NCBI GenBank assembly: GCA_004431415.1
Contig: QPMI01000111.1
Span: forward strand, 1 to 64,000
From: Cyanophora paradoxa
Taxonomy: Eukaryota; Glaucocystophyceae; Cyanophorales; Cyanophoraceae
Length of the DNA: 64,000 nucleotides
Direction: 5' to 3'
Of the stretch, positions 43,973 through 53,469 are shown one piece after another (position 1 is the first letter of the stretch; the number at the start of each line of letters is the position of its first letter). The position numbers and the translations under genes are program-made. The notes under the pieces are model-generated. The model saw only the letters and a program-made list of their open reading frames with translations. It was not told where the DNA came from and did not search any database.

Positions 43973-46900
43973 ATGGAGGAATCAAGACCAAGGGCGCTCA
44001 AGTTCGCGGTGCCCAGCTCGAAGGAGCTAAAAGGAGGAGCGGGGCTGCAGCTGGGTGATGAACACGTCCGCGAAGTGCTGCGGCTCCAGTGCGCCACTGC
44101 GCGCCGCGGCGCGTCTCGCGCGTATGTGCTTGACACGGAGCCGCTAGTCCACAGGCAAGAGGAGATGATGAACTCGATGTGATCGAGGCGTTCCTCCTCG
44201 CGCACGGCGACGTGGGCGGCTACTTCCGGAAGCTGCCGCGGGAAGTCGTGCGGAAGGTGGCGCGCTGCGTGGGCCTCAAGGTGGTGGCCCCGCAGCAGGT
44301 CCTCTTCTACGAGGCGGACCCCGGTGCGCGCCGGCCCCGCCGGCCCCGCCGTCCCGCCCGGTACCTCGCCCCGAGCCGGCGCGGCAGGGGCCTTCTGGGC
44401 CATCATCCTGAGCGGCGCCGTCTCGCTCTTCGCCGGGTGGCGGCGCCGGGGCTCGCGCGCGGAGGACGAGGAGGAAGGGGACGACGGGCGCTCGACGGTG
44501 CTCTCGCGCTCGCGGCGCTCGTGGCGCATGTCCCTCCGCAAGGTCGCCTCGACGTCGGCCCTCTCGGCGCGCTCCTTCCGGGCCCCCGACTGGGGCGCCC
44601 TGCTCTCCGACTCGGAGGAGGGGAGCGGCAGCGAGGCCGGCGGCCGCGTCCGCGACCCGAGGCTCCTCCGCGAGCGCTACGGCCTCGCCCCCGCCGCCGC
44701 CGCCCTCCTGCCCCCGACCGCCCCGCCCGAGGCCCCGGGGGCGGGGGCGGGGCGGGACCACCGGGGTATGCCGGCGACGCGCTTCGAGCGGGAGGAGGCC
44801 CTCGGGCGCCTCTCCCTCTTCCGCCGCCCCGCCTCCGCCCCCAGCGCCCTCCACGCCCCGGCCCCGGTGGCGGCGCGGGGGAGCCCCGAGACGGGGTCGA
44901 GCGGGGGGACGCCGCGGTCGGTGGCGGAGGCGCTGGCGCGGGCCTCGCCCCTCTCCGTCTACCGCTTCATCGACGTCACGGGGCCCTCCCCGGGGCCACC
45001 CGAGGAGGCCCCCGGGCCGGCCCCCGGCGCCCTCTCCCGCGCCGGCTTCCTCCGCTTCCGCGAGGAGGGGCCCTCGCGCGGCCCGCCACCCCAGGCCCCC
45101 CGATCCCCGCGAGGGGCCCCCGCCCCGCCCCCTCCCCACCGCCCCGCCGGCCCTCGCCCCGCCCCCACCGCGCCCCGCCTCGCCCCGCCGAGGGCGGCTC
45201 GCCGCAGCGGGAGGGGGCGCGCTCGGCGGCGCCCCGCCCGAAGACGCGCGCCGTGTTCGGACCCCGGGAGGCCCAGGTGCGCCGCCGCCGCCGCCGCCGG
45301 CGCCGCCGCGGGGGGCCGACGCGGGGCAGGACTACTACAACGTGCTCGTCCCCGAGCCGCTGCCGCCCCTCCACGAGTCCTCCTCCTTCCCCTCCCACCG
45401 CTCCGGCCCCGCCCGCTCCCGCGTGCCCCGCGTGCGCCCCCCCGCCGGCTGCGGTGCGGGCGCGGCGCTCGCTGAGGGGCGGGGCAGACGGCGGGGTTCA
45501 TCAAGCGGCTGCTGCCGGGGGCGGCGTTCGGGGAGACGGCGCTCGCGCGGCACGTCCCCCGCACGGCGACGGCGGCGACGCTGGAGAGCCCCGCCGAGCT
45601 GCTGCTCCTCACGCGGCAGGACTTCGCCGCCACCCTGCTCCCCGTGCTCGAGGCGCAGCTCGAGGAGCGCGCCGCCTTCCTCCGCGCCCTCCCCATCTTC
45701 GCCGTCCGCATCCCCCCTGCGCCCCGCTTCCCCCGCCGGGGCGGGGCTGAGGCGGGGCAGGGGTGGGAGGAGGGGGCGGTGGAGGCCCTCGTCCCCTTCC
45801 TCTCCCCCTCCCACTACGCCCGCTCCGAGGGTCCGCCCCGCCCCCGTCCCCGCCCCCGGTCGCGCGCGCCGCTGCGGGGCGGGGCCGACGAGGGTGGGGC
45901 AGCGGTGGTGGAGGAAGGCGAGGTGGCGCCGGGCCTCTTCTTCCTGCGCGTCGGCACCTGCCGCCTCGTCCGCCGCCTCGACCCGCCCCCGCACCCCGCA
46001 CCCCAACCTCGCCCCGACGACGCCCCCGTCCGCCCCCGCCCCCGCCCCGCCGCCCCCGAGCCTGAGGCGCCGGCGCAGGGCGGGCGGGGGGCCGGGGGGC
46101 GGGGCGGAGGCAAGGGGCGAGGGGCGGAGCTGACGGTGGGGCTGCTGGCCCCGGGGCGGTGTTCGGGGTGGAGGGGGCGCAGCGGGGCGAGGCGGCGGCG
46201 CTCGGCGTCGTGGCCGAGTCGGCGGTGGAGGTCCTCTTCCTCCCCCGCGTCGAGTTCGCCCGCCGCTTCCGCGCCCCCGCCGCCGCCGCCGCCCTCGCCG
46301 AGGAGGCGGCGCTGGGCGAGGCCTGGCGCCGCCGCCGCCTCGAGGCCCTCCTCGCCGCGGAGGCCCGCAAGGCCGCCCCCGCGGCTACCTCGCCCTCGCC
46401 CCCGCCCCCGCCCCGCGCCCCCCGCCCCGGCCCCGCGCCCCGCCCCCCCGACCCCATGGCCGACGCGGAGGCGGACCTCAGCCGCGAGGCGGCCGCCCTC
46501 GCCACGCGCGTCGGCCCCTGGGTCCGCCGGCCCCGGCCCCCCGCCGGCCCCGCGGCGCCCCCGCCCCGGCCCCGTGCTCGGCCTCCTGCGCGAGGCCTCC
46601 GCCGCCGCCTTCCTCGCCGCCGCGCCCCCGGCCCCGCCCCGCGACGCCGCCTCGCTTCCGGCCTCCCTCGCCGCCTCCCTCGCCGCCCTCACCAGCCCCC
46701 GCCCTCGCCCCGCTCCTCCGCCCTCGCCCTCCGCCCCGTCCGCTCCGCCCGCCCCGCCCCGCGCCCCGCGCCCGCGCCCCGCTGACACCGCCGCGGCGAC
46801 GGGCAGGGCGGGCTCCTCGGGGCGGGGGCCGGGCGGCCGGGGCGGGCGGGCCGGGGAGGAGGGGCTGGAGGAGGAGCGGCGGGCGACGGCGGCGGCGGTG

Positions 46901-47773
46901 GCGGGGGAGGCGGCGGCGGAGGCGGCGCTGGTGGTGCTGGGCGAGCAGCGCGCGGCGGAGCGGGCGGAGGAGGAGGCCGCCCACGCCGCCGCCCACGTCG
47001 CCGCCGCCGCCGGTGCCCCGCCCCCGCCCCGCCCCGCCCCGCCCGCTGACCGCCCCGCAGCGGAGGCGGCGCTCGCCGCGCTGGAGGGCCCCCGCGAGGA
47101 AGCCGCCCCCGCCGCCCCGACCCCGCCCCACACCCGCAGGCCCCGGGGGGCACGCCACGGCGCTCCCCCCGGCCGTCCCGCGAGCGGCGGGAGCCGGGCC
47201 GGCCGGCGGGTGCGGCGGGGGTCGGAGGGGGCGCCGGGCGGGCCCCGTACCCCTCGGTGCCGCCGCTGGCGGGGCGGGCGGCCACGTGGGAGGCCCGCGA
47301 GGCGCCCCCCCGCCCCCGATGGCGGCAGCGGCGCCGGGGCCCGGGCGCCGGCTGCGGGCCGGCCCGGGGGCCCCCGCCGGCTTCCTGGTGAACTCGCCGC
47401 GGGCGCTGGCGGCGGCGGTCGCGGCGGAGGCGGCCGGCCTGCCGCCGTGGTACACGGAGCTGCAGGCGGCGGGGCGCCTCGGGCCCCTCCGCGCCGAGGC
47501 CGCCCCGCGGGGCCCGCCCCGGGGCCGGCGCGGGTGCGGCCCGTCTTCGAGGCGCTGCAGGCGCACGTGGGCGGCTCGCCCCGCGCCCGCGCCCTCCGCG
47601 AGCGGGCGCGCCGCCTCCGCGCCGAGACGGCCGCCTGGCTCAGGGAGGGCCACGTCCACGCCGCCCCCCGGCCCCTCCTCGTCCCCCGCCCCGCCGCCCC
47701 CGCGCCGCCCCCGGAGGCGCCTCCTGCGGCGCCCACCTCGCTGCCCCTCGTCTCGCCCCGAAGAAGGGCGTGA
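43973..47773 (+). CDS. Cyclic-nucleotide-binding domain protein
   Basis: The ATG at 43973 starts MEESRPRALKFAVPSSKELK. The second exon gives DDELDVIEAFLLAHGDVGGY and FRKLPREVVRKVARCVGLKV, then AFWAIILSGAVSLFAG, the first half of a cNMP-binding fold. A long Ser/Arg/Pro insert follows. Its phosphate-binding cassette is GAAFGETALARHVPRTATAA with the key Glu and Arg, then LLLLTRQDFAATLLP. A second fold follows (VAPGLFFLRVGTCRLVRRLD, VFGVEGAQRGEAAALGVVAE, VEVLFLPRVEFARRF) whose cassette lacks the G-E pair and may not bind nucleotide. The C-terminal half is Ala/Glu-rich and low complexity, ending RPVFEALQAHVGG..., stop at 47773. No kinase or channel domain is visible. Exon boundaries in 46-47.5 kb are uncertain. 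A cAMP effector is plausible given the adenylyl cyclase downstream. Confidence 0.65.
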
Positions 47774-48446
47774 AGTCGAGGGGCCGTCTCCTTTGTCTGC
47801 TCTCGATCCCCCGCCCTCACTGAGTCAGCCGCTTCCGAAGTTCTCGGCTATTTGCTTCTTTTTGTCCCCGACTCATTGCTGTATCTTTCTAGATCTGACT
47901 CATGATCAGTCACACTTGACATTGATATCGCTCGCACAGCATGACAACCTGCAGCCTCGAGCTCACTGCTCAAGGCCTGCAGCTGATCATGAGACTAAAT
48001 TAAAACGTTAACGCTTCTTAAGCTTAAATTCCGATCTTCGGAAGCCTGAAGCCTTGAATTCGAAGTTCGAATTTTCAAGTTTGCAAAATTGAAATTTTCT
48101 AAAGGCGACTCGGCGAAGCTTGCCAAGTTGCAATAGCCAGTTGCACTGCGGCAGCTTCGATTTCGAAGTCCGATCCGATGATCGCGATGGTCAGCTTGCC
48201 GCAGTGCCAGAGCCGCTGAGCCTCGGAGTCACTGATTTGTCGGACAGCTGCAGCCTGGCAGGGCCCAGCCGCTGAACATGCCATGATGATCATGATGAGC
48301 CTAAGCTTGAAGGGTAGACTCTGAGCCTCGGAGAGCCATATTGAGTCAAGGTCTTGCCAAGTTGAACTTTGTGAAGCCTTGAAGGCTTGAAGCCCGGCCT
48401 TGCCAAGTTGACGGGCCCGATCACTGAGTCGACCGTCGGACATGTA

Positions 48447-49184
48447 CAAGCGAGTCCCTGCGGAGCAGGAGTGGCCTTGGGTCTTGGGGCTTCAAGGCGT
48501 GAGGCTAGGGTGGCAGCTCTGTATTTTTAAACGGGGGCCCGCAACGTTAACCGCGCGCGGTTACGGGGGAGGGGGGAGGAGAAACAGGGGGGTCCACTCG
48601 GCAAGGGTACACACTCAAGTGTGAGGGTACAGAATTGTGCCGCAAGGGTACAGAAGTCGATGCGGGGTCCAATCGGCCGCAGTTGTACCCAGTACAGGCC
48701 CCGAGGGGCCCATTGGTCGTTTCAGCTGAATAAAAACGACTTTTCGACGCGTTTTGGAGGTGGTTGATAATAATCTATGAATCATTTGAATGTAATTCGC
48801 AGTAATAAGGCTCCGTCTAAATTGTTTATTTCAATTATCTTTCAATCAACGCATCAAATACTTTTAATTCCCACATCGTGGCACACTGCGACCCTGTCTC
48901 ATACAAATTTGCTGGCCGGCAACGTGGCGCTCCGTTAATTTGGAAATTATTTCCTAGCGAATGGAGTGCGGTCTCTTGAAATTAATAATTTTCATATTTC
49001 GACTCGGACGACCAATGTGATTTGCGCTTTCTATTTTTTTCCGGGAAAATGCTTTTCTGTGCTTTTCGAGGTGCTGTTACTGCCCATTAGAGACCTCATA
49101 GGAAAACGGGCCCGGCCATCGCGTTCCCCAGGGTCGAAAATGGGGTAGTAGGTATGTTCATTTATGCGAATTTTGCTTTTTGAA
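48447..49184. repeat. About 735-bp repeat, copy 1
   Basis: Begins acaagcgagtccctgcggag and ends ...gcgaattttgctttttgaa. It is immediately followed by the start of a second copy, so the arrangement is head to tail. Contains repeated short gggtacaga-type words. No ORF of note. Confidence 0.85.
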
Positions 49185-49400
49185 ACAAGCGAGTCCCTGC
49201 GGAGCAGGAGTGGCCTTCGGTCTTGTGGTTTCAAGGCGTGAGGGTGGCCGCTCTTTGTTTTAAAACGGGGGACCGCATGCGCATGCGCAACCGCGCGCGG
49301 TTACCGGGGGGAGGGGGAAGAGAAGTAGGGGGGCCACTTGGCAAGGGTACGCACTCAAGTGAGAGGGTACAGACTTGTGCCAAGGGTACATGATGCGGGC
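49185..49400. repeat. 735-bp repeat, copy 2 (5' part only)
   Basis: Matches the first roughly 215 bp of copy 1 with scattered differences, then diverges after the gggtaca words. Confidence 0.75.
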
Positions 49401-51202
49401 CGGGCCCGTACCGAGAATCGGCGCCGCCGGCGCCGCGCGCGCGTGATCACAGCCTGTCACAGTCAGTGATGGGATTACAGATTAGACCAAAATCCGCACT
49501 TTTATTATAATATTACACTAACGTTATATAATATTATAATAACGATTAGCGTATTATAAATAACGCTCCATAGAGAGGGCACCCCCGCACCTCACAGTAC
49601 AGCTCGAAAACGTTAGAAAAGGGATAAGAACATCGCCTAAGCTATTATACTGTGGATTTCAGAATGCAGACATCTAAATTCCCGTGGTTTCACCAGAGGG
49701 AGGCGCCGTACCCACTGTACCCCCCTGGCTGGACGGGCGGGCGGGCGACCTGCCGGAACGCCAAAGATGCTGTACGACTCTTATAGCTTGCTGCGCATCG
49801 TTTCTTTATGACGTAGGCGTTGCTAAGCATGAATTACGCAGCGTTTAGAGTGTTTGTAGCCTGTATCCCCCCCGGTTATTTTATTGTTATCGATAACTGC
49901 CGCCCTGGGACTATTACAGTATTTGTTCCGTGTTCGAATCGCCCTGCGATGAGAATCACGCCTTCAAATCCCGCCCGTTCCACATAATTCCGATCGATCA
50001 TGCCCCACCTTGCCTGTACACGCCCCCACAGTGCTGGAGTAGACTAGAGGCTGTGGCCGGTAAAAAAAAAAAAAAAAAATATTACAGTAATGTTTATTAT
50101 AATAATAATATAAATGAGTATTATTTTGTATTATAAATTAGAGACTCATCACTGGTCACAGTGTGTGATCGATGCGGCGGCGGCGGCGCTTCGATCGCGG
50201 GGCCGACGCGGGCCCCCGGATTAATATATTCGCGGCGGCGGCGGCGCTTCTCGGAGGTTTTTGACTTTTAGCCGCCAATCGTTGAACGTCGACGTTACGT
50301 GGTCGCGTGCAGTGTTCGGTAAAGTTTACTCCCCCAAAATTGCCCTGAAAACTTTCTGCAAGCTTTGGAAAAGATTGTGCAAATATTTGCACCATAGAAA
50401 ACATTCCAAGCACCGCAAAAACACTGTATTCCTTGGCAAATAAGCGTCTGAACGAGAGATATAAGCTTTATAATGATACCTGTGAGTTTAGATTCAAAGT
50501 TTGCATGCGCACGCGTTTAGTCTTGTTTTGGCCTTCTTTTCATGATCAGGGTCGCCGAGAGGGGGGTACCCATCTGAAGGAGGCGACCTTCGCCCTCCTG
50601 ACACCCTTGTAACTCTATCAACTCTAGAATCATGTCAGAACCGAAGGGAATACCGCAAGTAGCCGGTAGATCTTGCTCGTAACAGGCGGTAGGGTGGGGT
50701 GGGGAGGGGGGGTCAAGTGCAAATTAACTGAAAGTTTTCTAGGGTTGTAGGAGGAGGTGAAAATTAACTGAAAGTTTTCAAGTAAACTTTCAAGAGAAAG
50801 TTTACCCAGCGCAAACTTTCGGAACACTGGTCGCGTGCGAGGCATATGGAACTTTGCTAGTACTCGAAGGTCGAGATTCGAAGCCAGCGCAGCGTCCGAT
50901 CGAGCTCGGACTCTAGCCTCGGCCCTCGGAGACTCAGCCTCGGAGGTAGTTTTAAGCGCCTAGTGACTCCAGAGGCTCTTTGCAATTTCCATCGGCGAAG
51001 GGGAAGCAAGCTGGAACCAATGACAATCGCGCTTGTCCGTGAATGGGTGAATTGACTTTTTGTGCCAATGGCGATCGGGCTTGACGCGAACAATTTCGTT
51101 CGTACGTGCTGTTAGTGCATGTTAGAGGTGTCACATTTGAAAAGTAGCGCCGCCATCGTGCTCCCTAGGGTCGAAAGTGGGTACCTAGGTCCAAAAATTT
51201 TG

Positions 51203-51929
51203 ACAAGCGAGTCCCTGCGGAGCAGGAGTGGCCTTGGGTCTTGGGGCGTCAATGCGTGATGGTGGCAGGTCTTTGTTTTTAAACGGGGGCCCACAACCGC
51301 GCGCGGTTACGGGTGAGGCTATGGGGGAGGAGAAATAGGGGGGTCCACTCGGCAAGTGAGAGGGTACAGAATTGTGCTGCAAGGGTACAGATATCGATGC
51401 GGGGCCCAATCGGCCGCAGTTGTACCGCGGCCGAGCACAGGCCCCGAGGGGCCCATTGGTCGTTTCAGCTGAATGAAAACGACTTTCGGCGCTTTTTGGA
51501 GGTGGTTAATAATAAGCTATGAATCATTTGAATGTAATTCGCAGTAATAAGGCTCTGTCTAAATTGTTAATTCTAATTATCTTTCAATCAACGCATCAAA
51601 TACTTTTAAATCCCACATCGTGGCACACTACGACCCTGTCTCATACAAATTTGCTGGCCGGCAACGTGGCACTCCGTTAATTTGGAAACTATTTCCTAGC
51701 GAATGGGGTGCGGTCTCTTGAAATTAAAAATTTTCAAAATTCGACTCGGACGACCAATGTCATTTGCGCTTTCTCTTTTTTTCCGGGAAAATGCTTTTCT
51801 GTGCTTTTCGAGGTGCTGTTACTCCCCATTAGAGACCTCTCATAGGAAAACGGGCCCGGCCATCGTGTTCCCCAGGGTCGAAAACGGGGTAGTAGGTCTG
51901 TTCATTTATGCGAATTTCGCTTTTTGAAA
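51203..51929. repeat. 735-bp repeat, copy 3
   Basis: Nearly full-length match to copy 1 in the same orientation, with a few small indels. It is preceded at 51145-51202 by a diverged copy of the repeat's 3' end, again implying head-to-tail units. Confidence 0.85.
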
Positions 51930-51947
51930 TCCGTCACATCAAACCAA

Positions 51948-52104
51948 CAGACCTAAGGGCCTCTCCTTTCCCCAAGGCCGATCCCGGACAGGACAGGCAC
52001 AGACCTAAGGGCCTCTCCTTTCCCCAAGGCCGACCTGAATCGCATTTTGAATCCACTGACAAGACAGGCACAGACCTAAGGGCCTCTCCTTTCCCCAAGG
52101 CCGA
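51948..52104. repeat. 34-bp direct repeat, three copies
   Basis: Copies at 51948, 52000 and 52071 of a unit starting cagacctaagggcctctcct and ending ccccaaggccga, separated by spacers of 18 and 37 bp. Copies are identical over 34 bp. Confidence 0.9.
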
Positions 52105-52109
52105 CTAAA

Positions 52110-52159
52110 CTAAACATGACGCATTCAATCTCTAGATGATATGAGATACACATACGCAC
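52110..52159. repeat. 50-bp direct repeat, left copy
   Basis: Begins ctaaacatgacgcattcaat and ends gatacacatacgcac. The matching copy lies at 53328-53378. Confidence 0.85.
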
Positions 52160-53327
52160 TAAATAAAGGGCCACTGACTTGCCGCGCGCGTCAGTTGGGT
52201 CCGGGGAAGGGCATTTAACCTCGAGCTCGGCCGCGGGCGAGCCGCCGGGCCGGCTCGAGCTCCGAGCTCGAGGCTGGCCATGCCAGGCGAGCTGTCCACG
52301 CGATCGATCGCGAGGCGAGCTGTCCTGTAGAGGTAGGCCCCGGGCCCGGGCCAGAGCTATGTAGGGCGCGCGCGGGCCCCGGGCCAGGGGCGGGGGAGGG
52401 AACCTTGTCTGGACGTGCTCGAGCTCCTGCAGCTGCCAGGCTGCGCATGCCCCGCGCCCGTCGCGCGGGTGCACGTGGGGCGTGGCGGGTGCACGAGTGC
52501 GCATGTGCTGCGGGTGCGTCACTGCTAGCGCTCACGCTCCGCTCAGCAAGCGGCCGGAGGGTCCTTATAGCTTACGCCGTGCCGGCTCTGCGTCGCGCGG
52601 GCGTCGGCTTGTTGCAATTGCAAGTGGCATAGCCGGCCGCCGCCAATTGCAAGTGCGGCCGGCTTGTGCAATTGCGTCGGGGCGTGCGCGGTTGGCGCGG
52701 GTGAAGCGCCTCGATCGCCTCGTTGGCGCACGAGAGGCGTGACAGTTGAAGCCGCGGCCGCGGCCGGCGCGCGCGCGCCGAGCTGAAGAGGAAGCGCTGC
52801 AGCTGGCCATGGGCGCGCGGGAGGGAGGGAGGGGGGAAGCGTGCGTGAGCCACAGCAAACTGCCGCGCGCGCGAGAGGCGTAACCATTGTTGAGCCGAGC
52901 CGAGCTGCGGCGCCCGGGGGAGAAAGCGGCCGGGGGTACTCGAAGAGGTTTTTGCAGGGTAAGTTCGCACTCTCCAATGTGATTGGCTAGCGCGCGCGGC
53001 GTCCTCCCACGCGACCGCGTTCGCGCCCGGCCTCGCTCTCGCAGTACGGAATGTCGAACATGATGCGCGCAACGACCTCGAACTGGTCTGGTCTGTATAT
53101 CTGCTCCCTGTGCGTCGCTGGACCCATTTTTGTCCCGGGTGTTGGTGCCTGTTCCTGGATCACCCTTTGGTCGGACGGGACCGGGAGACACGGTTTCGGG
53201 GTCCCCTGGGGATGCGCTTTCAGGGTGTACCGCGCGGCCCCGGTTTTGCGGAGGTCGGGGAAATGGGATTTGGGGTAGGGTTGGGCCCAAGGGACAGGGA
53301 CAGGGGAAGTGTTTTACCCTTCCCCAA

Positions 53328-53378
53328 CTAAACTTGACGCATTCAATCTCTAGAAGACTATGAGATACACATACGCAC
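53328..53378. repeat. 50-bp direct repeat, right copy
   Basis: Begins ctaaacttgacgcattcaat. It differs from the left copy by a few bases and one small insertion. The two copies flank about 1.2 kb of GC-rich unique DNA. Confidence 0.85.
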
Positions 53379-53469
53379 GCAGCGGGCGGAACCATATGCA
53401 TGAGACGCGGGCAGGGCTGCACTAGTGCTGTACACAAGAGGCCGGGCGTACGCGTGGGGCCCTCTTCTA

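Larger units (their letters stand above)
47774..53466. other. Gene-poor repeat island
   Basis: No supported gene is seen in 5.7 kb. It is markedly AT-richer than its neighbours, with AT-only stretches near 49.49-49.56 and 50.08-50.14 kb, an A run at about 50.06 kb, the long repeat described separately, short repeats (gcggcggcggcggcgcttc near 50.17 and 50.23 kb; aaattaactgaaagtttt at 50.72 and 50.76 kb) and one ctgatcatgag at 47983. Confidence 0.6.

Noticed and set aside
49925-49965. Possible tRNA fragment (gttcgaatc-type word)
   Set aside because: The T-loop-like word has no cloverleaf partner arms around it.
51948-52104. CRISPR-like array (three 34-bp repeats)
   Set aside because: Only three repeats with unequal spacers in a eukaryotic genome and no cas genes.
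48447-52108. Short open frames inside the 735-bp and 34-bp repeats
   Set aside because: They are under 75 codons, differ between copies by frame-breaking indels and have no recognisable features.
52170-53060. Arg/Ala/Pro-rich minus-strand frames in the repeat island
   Set aside because: They overlap each other in several frames, reflect GC-rich inverted words and show no conserved motif.
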